Assembly: GCA_023443625.1 (NCBI GenBank)
Contig: JAEZTQ010000105.1
Span: 1-64,000 of the forward strand
Direction of reading: 5' to 3'
Length of the DNA: 64,000 bases
DNA from: Bacillota bacterium
GTDB lineage: Bacteria; Bacillota_A; Clostridia; Lachnospirales; Lachnospiraceae
The notes beneath the pieces were generated by a model, which had not been told where the DNA came from, did not search any database, and saw only the letters and a list, made by a program, of their open reading frames with translations. Made by a program: the position numbers and the translations under genes. Every line of letters begins with the position of its first letter. The first letter of the stretch is position 1. Shown piece by piece: positions 27,938 to 38,935 of this stretch.

Positions 27938-28663
27938 CTAATTATTAATATCCTTCAGATAATTAACCTCCTCCTGGGTTAGTTCCCTATACTCCCCCGG
28001 AGCCAATCCCTGATCTAGAGTTAGCCCACCCATGGAAAGGCGCTTCAAATAGATTACCTCTTTACCCACTGCTTTGAACATTCTCTTGACCTGATGGAAT
28101 TTACCCTCACATATAGTAAGTTCAATTTCTGAAATATCACCGGACTTTATAATAGTAAGCTTAGCCGGCAAGGTTAAGCTATCTTCTTTTATATCAAGGC
28201 CCCCGGCAAAGGCCTCCCGATCCAGCTCTGTAACCTTGCCCATAACCTTTGCATAATATACCTTGTCCACATGTTTTTTGGGTGAAAGGAGGTTATGAGC
28301 TAACTCACCGTCATTGGTGATTATGAGTAAGCCTTCCGTATCCTTATCCAGTCTTCCCACAGGAAATAAATCCTTTCCCTGTTTATCCTTAATTAAGTCG
28401 AGAACCGTTTTACTTACATTATCAACTGTGGCTGATACTACCCCTGCCGGTTTATGAAGCATATAATAGATATACTTATTATAACCTACCTTCTTATCAT
28501 CAAAGGTTACTTCATCAGACAAAAGATTTACCTTTCTTTCCGGTTCTTTGCATATCTCATTATTAATTCTAGCTCTTCCTTTTTTAACCCAAGCTTTTAT
28601 TTCACTTCTAGTTCCAATACCCATATCTGCCAGGTACTTATCCAGACGTAACTGATTACTCAT
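27938..28663 (-). CDS. RsuA/RluB-family pseudouridine synthase
   Basis: A 241-residue enzyme with an N-terminal S4 domain (RLDKYLADMGIGTRSEIKAWVKKGRARIN) and a catalytic domain carrying YMLHKPAGVVSA and the active-site motif FPVGRLDKDTEGLLIITNDG, where the Asp is catalytic, followed by GKFHQVKRMFKAVGKEVIYLKRLSMG. It modifies 16S or 23S rRNA, or both; the target is not determined. I chose the second ATG at 28663 (MSNQLRLDK) because AAAGG lies 13 bases before it and only one base before the upstream ATG. Confidence 0.92.
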   Translation of the reverse strand: MSNQLRLDKYLADMGIGTRSEIKAWVKKGRARINNEICKEPERKVNLLSDEVTFDDKKVGYNKYIYYMLHKPAGVVSATVDNVSKTVLDLIKDKQGKDLFPVGRLDKDTEGLLIITNDGELAHNLLSPKKHVDKVYYAKVMGKVTELDREAFAGGLDIKEDSLTLPAKLTIIKSGDISEIELTICEGKFHQVKRMFKAVGKEVIYLKRLSMGGLTLDQGLAPGEYRELTQEEVNYLKDINN

Positions 28664-28689
28664 AATACTAACCATGCCTTTCTCAATAC

Positions 28690-28781
28690 TTGCAAACTTT
28701 AGGCACCAGACATAAATTTGCGTGTGAAAACAAATCTTTCACACTAACAATACATTCCTTCCCTTTGAGTTAGTTTGTGCC
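28690..28781 (-). repeat. Repeat element B, inverted single copy
   Basis: Read on the minus strand it begins GGCACAAACTAACTCAAAGG and continues with a GTGTGAAA/TTTCACAC hairpin. It matches about 60 bases of the tandem element at 41332-41518, then drifts into a partial GGTGCC..AGTTTGC segment. It lies upstream of the rsuA-like gene and contributes to its leader. Confidence 0.7.
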
Positions 28782-28813
28782 AAAGTATAAATAATACAGC
28801 TAATATATATTAG

Positions 28814-30250
28814 TTAAACCCAACGCCAGCCGGGGAGATATTTATTTTTTACCAAATTCTTAGTTATTTTAATCCATCCAAGAGGATGCTCCTGAGCACA
28901 AACTAAATACCATCCATCACTATAATCCTCAGACAACTCAATGGTTTCACATTTTAGATATCGCACAACATTAGGATCATTAATATCTAGGTTAATGATT
29001 TTATTATACTCCCTTATTCTCAGAGCACATGCAAGAGCTTGAGAAGGTTCAAAACGCTGTTTTTTCATTTCACCTAAAAGTAAGCCCTGACGCAGGATTC
29101 TAAGGCCATTTAGATTGGGAAGCCCTTGGGGTAAAAGAAAGACTCTCTCCTCATGAACCATAAGTTGCTCTCGATTTATTGGAAACTTTAGATTACTTAT
29201 AAAATCTAAGGCTTCTTCTGATAGACTATTAGCCTTCTTACTGGAGGCAACTGTTTTTGTCGGGGATTTCGTCTGATTGCAATCTAGATATAATGAAGGA
29301 TCCTTTACATTCCTATCCTTACGCAGAAGGGTTACAAAATGCCCCTCTCCCTTAATTCTATGGGGCCACAGACGAATACAATCTTTAAGTTCATCCTTAC
29401 CATTAACCCACTGGGGTTTGCCAAAATCAAAGCCCTCGTAAGATACTCCTAGCTCTTTTTGCTTACTGTCCTCAGGAATTGCCTTCACCACATGAAATTC
29501 AGGACATTGCTCCATTAAATAGGAAATAGTGCCCTCGTTTTCTTCTGGCGAGAAAGTACAGGTAGAATACAACATCATGCCGCCTGGTTTAAGCATCTTT
29601 GCAGCAGTAAGAACTATCTCTCTTTGAAGCTTGCTGTAATAGTCTACTCCATATTGCTCCCAGTTCTTCATGATAGCTGGACTTTTACGAAACATACCTT
29701 CTCCAGAACATGGCGCATCTATTAGTATCTTATCAAAATACTCTGGAAAGTATTGAGCCAATTTATCAGGTGCCTCAGAAAGCACAAGGGCATTGCGTAT
29801 TCCAAAAAGCTCTATATTCTTTAATAAAGCCTTTGCTCTGGAATTACTGATGTCATTGGATACTAAAATTCCCTCCCCATCTAGCTTTGCTCCAAGTTCC
29901 GTGCTTTTTCCACCAGGTGCAGCACAGATATCTAGGACCTTATCCCCTTTTTCAATAGGTAGCAGGCTTGCCGGTGCCATTGCACTTGGCTCCTGTATAT
30001 AGTAGAGCCCACCATAATAATAAGGATGCTTCGCTGGCTGCTTCTCCATATCATAATAATAGCCCTTCCTCACCCAGGGAATTCGTTTTATAGAAAAAGG
30101 ACAGATTTCTTCGAAGGCTTCCGGGGTTATTTTAAGGGTGTTTACTCGAATACCGCCATAATGTGGCTGTGTATAGCATTGTAAGTACTCTTCATATTCC
30201 TCCCCCAAGAGCTTTCTCATTCTGTCCTCAAAAAGTTTAGGTAAAATCAT
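28814..30250 (-). CDS. RsmB/RsmF-type (NOL1/NOP2/Sun) rRNA cytosine-C5 methyltransferase
   Basis: A 478-residue SAM-dependent RNA methyltransferase. The SAM-binding motif is KVLDICAAPGGKSTELGAKL near residue 108. The two catalytic cysteines are visible in LIDAPCSGEGMFRKSP and in LYSTCTFSPEENEGT. A C-terminal domain of about 150 residues (starting around 330) ends with LGWIKITKNLVKNKYLPGWRW, as in RsmF/YebU-type enzymes. It probably makes m5C in 16S rRNA; the position is not known. Confidence 0.91.
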   Translation of the reverse strand: MILPKLFEDRMRKLLGEEYEEYLQCYTQPHYGGIRVNTLKITPEAFEEICPFSIKRIPWVRKGYYYDMEKQPAKHPYYYGGLYYIQEPSAMAPASLLPIEKGDKVLDICAAPGGKSTELGAKLDGEGILVSNDISNSRAKALLKNIELFGIRNALVLSEAPDKLAQYFPEYFDKILIDAPCSGEGMFRKSPAIMKNWEQYGVDYYSKLQREIVLTAAKMLKPGGMMLYSTCTFSPEENEGTISYLMEQCPEFHVVKAIPEDSKQKELGVSYEGFDFGKPQWVNGKDELKDCIRLWPHRIKGEGHFVTLLRKDRNVKDPSLYLDCNQTKSPTKTVASSKKANSLSEEALDFISNLKFPINREQLMVHEERVFLLPQGLPNLNGLRILRQGLLLGEMKKQRFEPSQALACALRIREYNKIINLDINDPNVVRYLKCETIELSEDYSDGWYLVCAQEHPLGWIKITKNLVKNKYLPGWRWV

Positions 30251-30281
30251 TTTCTCACTCCGTTAGTAAAAGTATGGTTAT

Positions 30282-31085
30282 CTATCTTAGACTCTGAGCC
30301 CTATAACGAGCAGATATCATATCCAGCTCGTGGCTAAACTTCGATAATTCCTCCTGATTGCCATTCTGGTAGATACGGAAGAAATCGTCTTGAATCTTTA
30401 TTACTTCCTGCTTATTGGCTACCTTGTATAAATTCTGTATATTCGTAAGGATATCGGCAACTATATTAGCCTTAATAGTGAAGGAATTCTGAGCATCCAT
30501 AATCTCATCTCTTACCACGGACATCTCTCGATCAAGAATAAGGATTGCTTCAGCTGCAGAGGATAGACGCTCCCGAATATGTTCTGGCATATTCTGCTTA
30601 TATTTGTACTGCAAGGAATGTTCTATGGTTGCCCAAAAATTCATAGCAAGAGTTCTTATCTGAATCTCTACCTGAAGGCTCTTCCTTCCTTTTAGACTCT
30701 CAACATCATAGGATACAATCATATGATAGGAACGGTAACCACTTTTCTTTGCATAATTAACATAGTCCTTTTCATTAACCACCTTCATATCCGAACGGCT
30801 TCTTAGGATATCTACTACCTTATATATATCTTCAACAAATTGGCAGATTATTCGAATTCCTGCAATATCATCAATTTTCTCTTCAAAATTTCTAAGGTCA
30901 ATATCTTTCTTCTGTGCTTTCTCCAATATACTGGAGATTGTTTTTACCCTGCCCGTCACCTGTTCAATGGGTGAATATGCTCCCACATGCTTATATTCAT
31001 CTATAATATGATTGAACTTTATTACCAACTCATCAACAGCCAGTGAATAGGGATCTAGTATCTCTCTCCAGAGTTGTATTTCCAT
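30282..31085 (-). CDS. Small alarmone synthetase (RelQ/YjbM-like GTP pyrophosphokinase)
   Basis: A 267-residue single-domain (p)ppGpp synthetase without the HD hydrolase or C-terminal regulatory domains of Rel. Seen: GRVKTISSILEKAQKK, DIAGIRIICQFVEDIYKVVDIL, YVNYAKKSGYRSYHMIVSY and VEIQIRTLAMNFWATIEHSLQYKY, the synthetase core in order. Long C-terminal helices (residues 185-267) probably mediate oligomerisation. The ATG at 31085 follows GGAGG by seven bases. It stands between rsmE and an rRNA methyltransferase gene. Confidence 0.92.
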   Translation of the reverse strand: MEIQLWREILDPYSLAVDELVIKFNHIIDEYKHVGAYSPIEQVTGRVKTISSILEKAQKKDIDLRNFEEKIDDIAGIRIICQFVEDIYKVVDILRSRSDMKVVNEKDYVNYAKKSGYRSYHMIVSYDVESLKGRKSLQVEIQIRTLAMNFWATIEHSLQYKYKQNMPEHIRERLSSAAEAILILDREMSVVRDEIMDAQNSFTIKANIVADILTNIQNLYKVANKQEVIKIQDDFFRIYQNGNQEELSKFSHELDMISARYRAQSLR

Positions 31086-31136
31086 ATTAATACCTCCTAC
31101 CAAACCTTAATACATTGGCAAAATAGGACCTCGCCT

Positions 31137-31877
31137 TTATTCTTCCAACATAAGAACCATCATGGACAATACTGCCAGACCAGCTGTTTCAGTCCGTAGT
31201 ATTCGCCTTCCTAATGTTATGGGAATTATATGGTTTGTTTTTGCAAGCTCTATCTCTGCCTCCTCAAAACCTCCCTCAGGACCGATAAATACTCCTATAG
31301 TTTCATATTGATTTAAACTTTTCATAATCTCTCTTGTACTTTGTATACCCGAAGCATTCTCATAGGGTATTAAACCAATATCCATGGAAGAAGCCTGCTT
31401 TACTGCTTCCCCATAAGACAAAGGAGACTTTATCTTAGGAATTATTCCTCTTCCTGACTGTTTTGCTGCACCCTCTGCAATTAACTGCCAGCGTTCAAGC
31501 TTCTTATCTTCCTTCTTCTTATCTTCCAGCTTGACCACTGCTCGTTTTGTCATCACGGGAACTATCTCATTAACACCCAATTCCACAGCTTTCTGAATGA
31601 TTAACTCCATCTTATCCTTCTTAGGTAAGCCTTGGAATAAGGTAATTCTTGTCTTAAGCTCTGTTCCTGTATCAGTCATGGACTGAATCTCTGCGGTAAT
31701 CTCTTTATCGGACATCCTATTAATTATACAATAACAATCTTTTCCTTGTCCATTACAAATTATTATTTCTTCTCCCTGTTTCATTCGAAGAACATTTTTT
31801 ATATGGTTTACATCCGGACCTGTAATAGATACGGTATCACCATTCATCTGATCTGGCACGACATAAAAGCGATGCAT
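31137..31877 (-). CDS. rsmE: 16S rRNA (uracil-1498-N3)-methyltransferase
   Basis: A 246-residue SPOUT-class methyltransferase. Seen: MHRFYVVPDQ, the PUA-like N terminus with DVNHIKNVLRMKQGEEI, LFQGLPKKDKMELIIQKAVELGVNEIVPV, and the knotted C-terminal SAM site GVFIGPEGGFEEAEI followed by LGRRILRTETAGLAVLSM. It is next to prmA in the conserved dnaJ-prmA-rsmE order, here separated by a structured repeat. Confidence 0.95.
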   Translation of the reverse strand: MHRFYVVPDQMNGDTVSITGPDVNHIKNVLRMKQGEEIIICNGQGKDCYCIINRMSDKEITAEIQSMTDTGTELKTRITLFQGLPKKDKMELIIQKAVELGVNEIVPVMTKRAVVKLEDKKKEDKKLERWQLIAEGAAKQSGRGIIPKIKSPLSYGEAVKQASSMDIGLIPYENASGIQSTREIMKSLNQYETIGVFIGPEGGFEEAEIELAKTNHIIPITLGRRILRTETAGLAVLSMMVLMLEE

Positions 31878-31999
31878 AATAATCCTCCGTTCTGCTTCCT
31901 ATGATATTATATAACATCAAGAACATATGTTCAACAACTTTTTCTCTATTATGAACCTATTATGAATAAATCCCTAGGAACAAAGAGTTCACCTTGGCA

Positions 32000-32137
32000 C
32001 CTATAACAGAACAAAGAATGTGCCTTTGGCACATTCTCCGCGCCCGAGCGGATTGCGAAGCAATAATTACATTACCGCGAGGTGCGCATCCAATTATTTT
32101 TTATGCTATAGGACGCAATTTCCTATAGCATAAAAAA
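32000..32137. repeat. Structured repeat element A, copy 2
   Basis: Second copy of the element at 15034-15168. The outer hairpin here reads AGAATGTGCC-TTT-GGCACATTCT, and the terminal hairpin arms read TGCTATAGGA and TCCTATAGCA. Both differ from copy 1 but keep base pairing. The central CGCGCCCGAG/GGATTGCGAAGCAAT and CGCGAGGTGCGCAT blocks are nearly unchanged. Apart from this element and the adjacent terminator, the 344-base gap between rsmE and prmA holds nothing I recognise. Confidence 0.8.
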
Positions 32138-32164
32138 CCCCCAGCTCAATAATATGCCGGGAGT
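32138..32164 (-). terminator. prmA intrinsic terminator
   Basis: On the minus strand CTCCCGGC..GCTGGGGG forms a GC-rich stem followed by TTTTTTATG. As at rpsU, the T-run is the border of repeat element A. Confidence 0.75.
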
Positions 32165-32221
32165 TTAATCAAAGCATCTCTCAAACACACCAATAATACA
32201 TGTCTACTCTTGAAGTGTGAA

Positions 32222-33184
32222 TTATAATTTTCTAGCCACAAATGATACCCAATCATTCATTCTATTTACTTTTAAAATAGTAAAATCACTCTCCTTTAGA
32301 GCTTCTTCTACTGCCGCTTCCTTCATATTAATAATACCTGAGCTAATGAAGATACCTCCGGGTTTTAAATGCTCTCCTATGACCTTAGAAAGAGGAATAA
32401 TGACATCTGCGAGAATATTTGCCACTACTATATCATATTTTTCTTTTCCAAGCCTTGTTCTAATTCCTTCATCCTCAAGGATATTTCCTGTTAAGAAGTC
32501 AAACTTCCCTTCCTCAACATCAAGATGATTAACAGCAGCATTTTCTAGGGCAGACATTGTAGCATTAGGGTCAATATCAATTCCCATAACTTCTTTTGCC
32601 CCAAGTTTTTTAGCGATAATGGATAATATCCCACTGCCACTACCTGCATCCAAAAGAACCGAGTCCTTATTAATATATGGTTTCATACCTATAATACAAA
32701 GCTTTGTTGTCTCATGGGCACCCGTTCCAAAGGAGGTTCCAGGATCAATCTCAACTACCATATCGCCTTCCTTATATTCCTTAAGCTTCTCCCAGGTAGG
32801 CTTAATAATAATTGTATCATCCACACGGAAAGGTTTGAAAAACTCCTTCCAGTTATTGATCCAATCCTTATCTTCAGTCTCCGATACTGCTATATTACCG
32901 TTGCCCACATCAACAAATTCAGCTAATTCCTTCAGACCATCTTTAACAGCCAAAAGCAGAGCCTTTGTATCTTCCTCCGCATCCAGATAGAAGCTGACCA
33001 GAGCTGATCCGTCATCTTCCTTTAGTTCAGGAAGGATATCAATAAATAGCTTTTTCTTCTCTTCTTCTGTAATCGGTACATTATCACTGACTTCAATGCC
33101 TGCAATTCCAAGCTCGTTTAACATATCACTGACCAGGTCCACTGCTTCCGTCCTAGTTTCCAAGGTAAATTTTGTCCATTTCAT
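32222..33184 (-). CDS. prmA: Ribosomal protein L11 methyltransferase
   Basis: A 320-residue SAM-dependent methyltransferase that trimethylates L11. The N-terminal domain (MKWTKFTLETRTEAVDLVSDML) recognises L11. The catalytic domain has DPGTSFGTGAHETTKLCI, the SAM motif VLLDAGSGSGILSIIAKKLGA and VANILADVIIPL. I chose the ATG at 33184: AAAGACATGG upstream gives an AAAG 13 bases away, and the first in-frame ATG touches that site. It lies downstream of dnaJ, the conserved order. Confidence 0.95.
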   Translation of the reverse strand: MKWTKFTLETRTEAVDLVSDMLNELGIAGIEVSDNVPITEEEKKKLFIDILPELKEDDGSALVSFYLDAEEDTKALLLAVKDGLKELAEFVDVGNGNIAVSETEDKDWINNWKEFFKPFRVDDTIIIKPTWEKLKEYKEGDMVVEIDPGTSFGTGAHETTKLCIIGMKPYINKDSVLLDAGSGSGILSIIAKKLGAKEVMGIDIDPNATMSALENAAVNHLDVEEGKFDFLTGNILEDEGIRTRLGKEKYDIVVANILADVIIPLSKVIGEHLKPGGIFISSGIINMKEAAVEEALKESDFTILKVNRMNDWVSFVARKL

Positions 33185-33353
33185 AATAATAACCATGTCT
33201 TTCCGTAACCTGCAAATTCAGGCATGAAAATCATTGATTCTCACCCTATGCAGAGCACAATATTTGCAAAGTAATAATTGTCTTTGGCAATTCACTTTGT
33301 GAAAATTATATTCCCACACTTAAAAACCTTATTAATTCCAATATATACTCGGA

Positions 33354-33384
33354 AACCCAAGTACCGCTTTGCAATACTTGGGTT
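33354..33384. repeat. Hairpin downstream of dnaJ
   Basis: AACCCAAGTA (33354-33363) and TACTTGGGTT (33375-33384) form a perfect 10-bp stem with an 11-base loop about 70 bases after the dnaJ stop. There is no strong U-run, so it may stabilise the 3' end or terminate weakly. Confidence 0.55.
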
Positions 33385-33455
33385 ATATGATAGTACTATT
33401 AAGTAATAGAATCACTGTCAATATTCCGATATTTATTTAAGAACTACTGAAGTTA

Positions 33456-34595
33456 TTATTTCCAGAATTTCTTCTTTTTTTCCTTCTCGGTTTCAGTACC
33501 TTCAGAATTTGTTCTACCATTCATTGCATCATCAAATTTTCGTAAAGCATCCTTTTGCTCTGCATTGAGACTCGTAGGAATCTGTACAATAAGAGTCACA
33601 TAATGATCTCCTCTGACAGCTTTATTTCGAAGGCTGGGTACTCCTTTTTCTTTTAAACGAACTCTAGTATCCGTCTGCGTTCCAGGCTTTACATTATAAA
33701 TTACATCTCCATCAACTGTACTAATCTTAATATCTCCGCCTAAAACTGCAGTAGCATAAGACATGGGTGCCGTTGAAAAGATATCATAATCCCGACGTTG
33801 GAAGATGGGATGGTTACTTACATCTACCTCAACCAGTAAATCTCCTCTAGGTCCTCCATTGATACCCGGTTCACCTTTACTTCGAATTCGTACACTTTGA
33901 CCATTATCAATTCCCGCAGGAATAACCACTTTAATTTTTTTCTTACTATTGATATAACCCGATCCATAACAATCCGGACATTTATCCTTAATTATTTTAC
34001 CGGTTCCTTTACAATCGGGGCAAGTTTGAACATTACGAACCATGCCAAACAAAGATTGCTGTGTATATACAACCTGGCCCTTGCCACCACATTTTGAACA
34101 GGTACTGGCGCTAGTTCCTGCTTTTGCGCCTGTTCCATGACAAACGGTGCATTCATCCTTTAATGTTAGATCTAGTTCTTTCTCCGTTCCAAAGACCGCT
34201 TCTTCAAAGGTAATTCTGACAGATGTTCGAAGATTTGCTCCTTGCATAGGACCATTACTTTGACGTCTACTTCTGCCGCCAAAAAGATCCCCAAAGATAT
34301 CTCCGAAGATATCTCCCATATCCATTCCGCTAAAATCAAATCCACCGGCTCCTCCACCAGCGCCCCCTTCAAAGGCTGAGTGGCCGAATTGATCATATTG
34401 CCTGCGCTTATCCCCATCGCTTAGTACAGCATAAGCTTCAGAGGCTTCTTTAAACTTTGCTTCTGCAGTTTTATCTCCAGGATTGGTATCAGGATGGTAT
34501 TGTTTTGCAAGCTGTCTATATGCTTTTTTTAGTTCGTCATCCGTTGCAGTCCTACTGACACCTAAGACCTCATAGTAATCTCGTTTATCTGCCAT
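33456..34595 (-). CDS. dnaJ: Chaperone DnaJ
   Basis: A 379-residue class A Hsp40 co-chaperone. It has the J domain with HPD ([11 protein letters not shown]), a Gly/Phe-rich linker (residues about 75-110, [23 protein letters not shown]), four zinc-finger CxxCxGxG repeats ([32 protein letters not shown]) and the C-terminal substrate domains. It stimulates DnaK ATPase. The ATG at 34595 ([12 protein letters not shown]) is the conserved start. It is the last gene of the hrcA-grpE-dnaK-dnaJ operon. Confidence 0.97.
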   Translation of the reverse strand: MADKRDYYEVLGVSRTATDDELKKAYRQLAKQYHPDTNPGDKTAEAKFKEASEAYAVLSDGDKRRQYDQFGHSAFEGGAGGGAGGFDFSGMDMGDIFGDIFGDLFGGRSRRQSNGPMQGANLRTSVRITFEEAVFGTEKELDLTLKDECTVCHGTGAKAGTSASTCSKCGGKGQVVYTQQSLFGMVRNVQTCPDCKGTGKIIKDKCPDCYGSGYINSKKKIKVVIPAGIDNGQSVRIRSKGEPGINGGPRGDLLVEVDVSNHPIFQRRDYDIFSTAPMSYATAVLGGDIKISTVDGDVIYNVKPGTQTDTRVRLKEKGVPSLRNKAVRGDHYVTLIVQIPTSLNAEQKDALRKFDDAMNGRTNSEGTETEKEKKKKFWK

Positions 34596-34749
34596 CTTTT
34601 CCTTCACCTTTCATAGCTACACTTAAATAATAGGCAAACAGGCAGTCTGTTATGACCGCCTATTAACCTATAAATCCGCTGATGATAAAACATTGTTCAC
34701 ATACCTTCAGAACTCATTAACATCCTATATCAGCTTAAATTAATATATA

Positions 34750-36636
<1,887 letters not shown>

Positions 36637-36684
36637 CTAAATATAAAATATAATTTGTTCTGGTTTCATAAATACTACAATAAT

Positions 36685-37410
36685 TTAATTTACTACTTTA
36701 ACCATGCTGTATCGTACTACTGTATCCCGATACATATAACCCTTTTGAAATTCATCGGTAATAATATTCTCTCCCACAGCATCATCTTCTCCATGCATTA
36801 CTGCATTATGATAATTAGGATCAAATTCCTTTCCTACAGCATCGATAGGTTTTACACCTACATCTTCAAGAGCTGATATAAGTTGTTTATAAATCATTTC
36901 TATTCCTTGAGCAAAAGCGCCTTCCTTTTCCTTCTCTGAAATAGTACCAAAACCTCTTTCAAAATTATCTATGACAGGAAGTATCTTTTCAATCATGCTC
37001 TTAACACCCATATCGAACATCAAGGATTTCTCTTTTTCAGAGCGCTTACGGTAATTTTCAAACTCAGCCATGGATCTCATCAAACGATCCGTAAGTTCTT
37101 CAATCTTCTGATCCTTAGCAGCAAGTTCTTTGTTTTTGCTGTTTTTAAAGAAGGATTTGCTGGATTTTTCTTGCTTGACCTCTGCACCATCCATAGGAAT
37201 TTCATCTTCCGTAATTTCCAGTTCATTGTCATCTAATGTTGCTTCCTTTGGGTTTTCTAAAGGCATATCCTTGTCTAAAATAGTGTCAATATCCTGCCCT
37301 GTCTCATTATCTATTTGTTTATCCATAGTTTCCTTTGAACTTTCCTTCATACCTATCTCCTTTTCCATAGCAGCCTTAACTATTTCAATTACTTTGTCCG
37401 TATTCTCCAA
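36685..37410 (-). CDS. grpE: Nucleotide exchange factor GrpE
   Basis: A 241-residue GrpE. The first 95 residues are acidic and poorly conserved. From about residue 100 there is a long coiled coil (KIEELTDRLMRSMAEFENYRKRSEKEK) and then the beta domain ending VLRYSMVKV-like (here YRDTVVRYSMVKVVN), with the family block GVKPIDAVGKEFDPNYHNAVMH. It releases ADP from DnaK. The start is a TTG at 37410 with AAAGGTGG nine bases upstream, and no better ATG start is present before the conserved region. Confidence 0.93.
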   Translation of the reverse strand: MENTDKVIEIVKAAMEKEIGMKESSKETMDKQIDNETGQDIDTILDKDMPLENPKEATLDDNELEITEDEIPMDGAEVKQEKSSKSFFKNSKNKELAAKDQKIEELTDRLMRSMAEFENYRKRSEKEKSLMFDMGVKSMIEKILPVIDNFERGFGTISEKEKEGAFAQGIEMIYKQLISALEDVGVKPIDAVGKEFDPNYHNAVMHGEDDAVGENIITDEFQKGYMYRDTVVRYSMVKVVN

Positions 37411-37442
37411 TGCTTCAGACCACCTTTCTTATGGCTTATCAT

Positions 37443-38474
37443 TTATGTTTTATTCTTAAAAATGTCATCTAGCTGAACCATTAAAGATTGAAGAGTATTG
37501 ACTACCTTTTGATAATCCATTCTCTTAGGTCCAATGATCCCAACCTTTCCATAAACACCTTCTTCTATCTCATAGGTAGCAGTAACAACGGAACATTCCT
37601 TCATTGCATCAACCGGAGTCTCATCACCAATAAAGACTTGAATTCCTCTGCTCTCCTCATCCTCCATTTTGTCTTGAATAAATTCCGAAAGAGCTTTCTT
37701 CTCTTCTAAAGTATATAATAGACTACTTGCTTTCTCCTTATCACTAAGCTCCGGATATTTTAAAATATTCGTTGTTCCAGAGGTAAATACTTCAAAGTCA
37801 TCCTCCTCTGCTACTGCCTGCATAATAGCATCCAGGATATCATTTATGATAGTTCGATAATCACCGGCTTGTTCTTTCATTTGAGATATCACCGGTAAAT
37901 TAATTTCTCCCAGATCCAAGCCCTGTAAAAATGTATTCATTATAATATTAAGCTTTAATAAGGTTTCCTTTGTAAAGGTTACTGATACACTAATAATTTT
38001 ATTTTTTACAATATTTCTTTCAAAGACAATTACTGCTAGAAGCTGATTATCATCCATCTCTGTCAACTGGATAAATTTAACCTTCTTTTTATACTGAGGT
38101 GTTGTTACCATTGTGGTATATTGGGTATTAACAGCCAGAAGCTTAGCCACATGCTGAAGTAGACTTTCCAATCGATCTGCCTTTTGGATCAGAACTTCTC
38201 GCATATCTTCAACTTCCTGTACCTTATCCTCAAGGAGCATATCAACATAAAGACGATATCCTTTGTCCGAAGGGATGCGACCCGCAGATGTATGGGGCTG
38301 CATAATATAACCAAGCTCCTCTAAATCAGCCATTTCATTCCTAATGGTAGCTGAACTTAAATTCAAATCCGTATATTTGGATATGGTTCTTGAACCTACA
38401 GGCTCTCCAGTTTCCAAATAATTACGAATGATAGCCTGTAATATCTTAAGTTTTCTTTCATCTAATTCCTGCAT
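37443..38474 (-). CDS. hrcA: Heat-inducible transcription repressor HrcA
   Basis: A 343-residue repressor of class I heat-shock genes. It has an N-terminal winged helix (MQELDERKLKILQAIIRNYLETGEPVGSRTISKY, then LSSATIRNEMADLEELGYIMQPHTSAGRIPSDKGYRLYV) and C-terminal HrcA domains. It binds the CIRCE operator, which lies 60 bases upstream of its own gene, so the operon is autoregulated with the DnaK/GroE chaperone feedback known for the family. The ATG at 38474 follows GAGG. Confidence 0.96.
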   Translation of the reverse strand: MQELDERKLKILQAIIRNYLETGEPVGSRTISKYTDLNLSSATIRNEMADLEELGYIMQPHTSAGRIPSDKGYRLYVDMLLEDKVQEVEDMREVLIQKADRLESLLQHVAKLLAVNTQYTTMVTTPQYKKKVKFIQLTEMDDNQLLAVIVFERNIVKNKIISVSVTFTKETLLKLNIIMNTFLQGLDLGEINLPVISQMKEQAGDYRTIINDILDAIMQAVAEEDDFEVFTSGTTNILKYPELSDKEKASSLLYTLEEKKALSEFIQDKMEDEESRGIQVFIGDETPVDAMKECSVVTATYEIEEGVYGKVGIIGPKRMDYQKVVNTLQSLMVQLDDIFKNKT

Positions 38475-38533
38475 GACCAACCTCGATCCTTCGTAAATAA
38501 AGATACATTTGTTAATCAGTTATTTATGTTCTA

Positions 38534-38560
38534 TTAGCACTCGTCAAGGTAGAGTGCTAA
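38534..38560. promoter_or_regulatory. CIRCE operator (HrcA binding site)
   Basis: TTAGCACTC (38534-38542), nine-base spacer, GAGTGCTAA (38552-38560): a perfect match to the CIRCE consensus. It lies just downstream of the hrcA promoter in the transcribed leader. Confidence 0.97.
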
Positions 38561-38571
38561 CATCTATATAT

Positions 38572-38600
38572 AAAATATCACTACCCTTTTCGTTTGTCAA
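38572..38600 (-). promoter_or_regulatory. Sigma-A promoter of the hrcA-grpE-dnaK-dnaJ operon
   Basis: On the minus strand TTGACA (38595-38600), a 17-base spacer and TATTTT (38572-38577), directly upstream of CIRCE. The spacing fits repression by HrcA at the initial transcribed region. Confidence 0.75.
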
Positions 38601-38626
38601 GGTAATTTTTATGTTTTTTAACAGAT

Positions 38627-38778
38627 TTAATCTTTTCTTAATCAAACTTATTCTTCTAATCTTTTTCTAATTAATCTTGTCCCAATTAAACTTTTCCTTA
38701 TTAACTTTTCCTTATTAAGCTTTTCCTAATTAAACTTTTCCTTATTAAACTTTTCCTTATTAAACTTTTCCTTATTAT
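38627..38778. repeat. AT-rich minisatellite, about ten 14-15-bp units
   Basis: About ten copies of TTAAACTTTTCCTTA, the last three nearly identical and the first ones degenerate. It lies between the hrcA promoter and the terminator of the next gene. The 460-base gap between hrcA and that gene otherwise holds only the CIRCE, promoter and terminator. Confidence 0.8.
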
Positions 38779-38861
38779 AATAGGTAAGCATCTTTTATCC
38801 AGATAAGCAAATTATTATTTTGTAACATAAACCGGGCGTACTCTGCCTTAGGCAGATGAAT

Positions 38862-38896
38862 CAAAAAATGACCCAAAAGTCAGACTTTTGGGTCAC
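38862..38896 (-). terminator. Terminator of the wall-anchored protein gene
   Basis: GACCCAAAAGTC and GACTTTTGGGTC form a perfect 12-bp stem with a very short loop. On the minus strand it is followed by ATTTTTTG. Confidence 0.9.
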
Positions 38897-38935
38897 TCTC
38901 TTCTTTATCTTAATAATTAAGCTTCAACTGAACAA

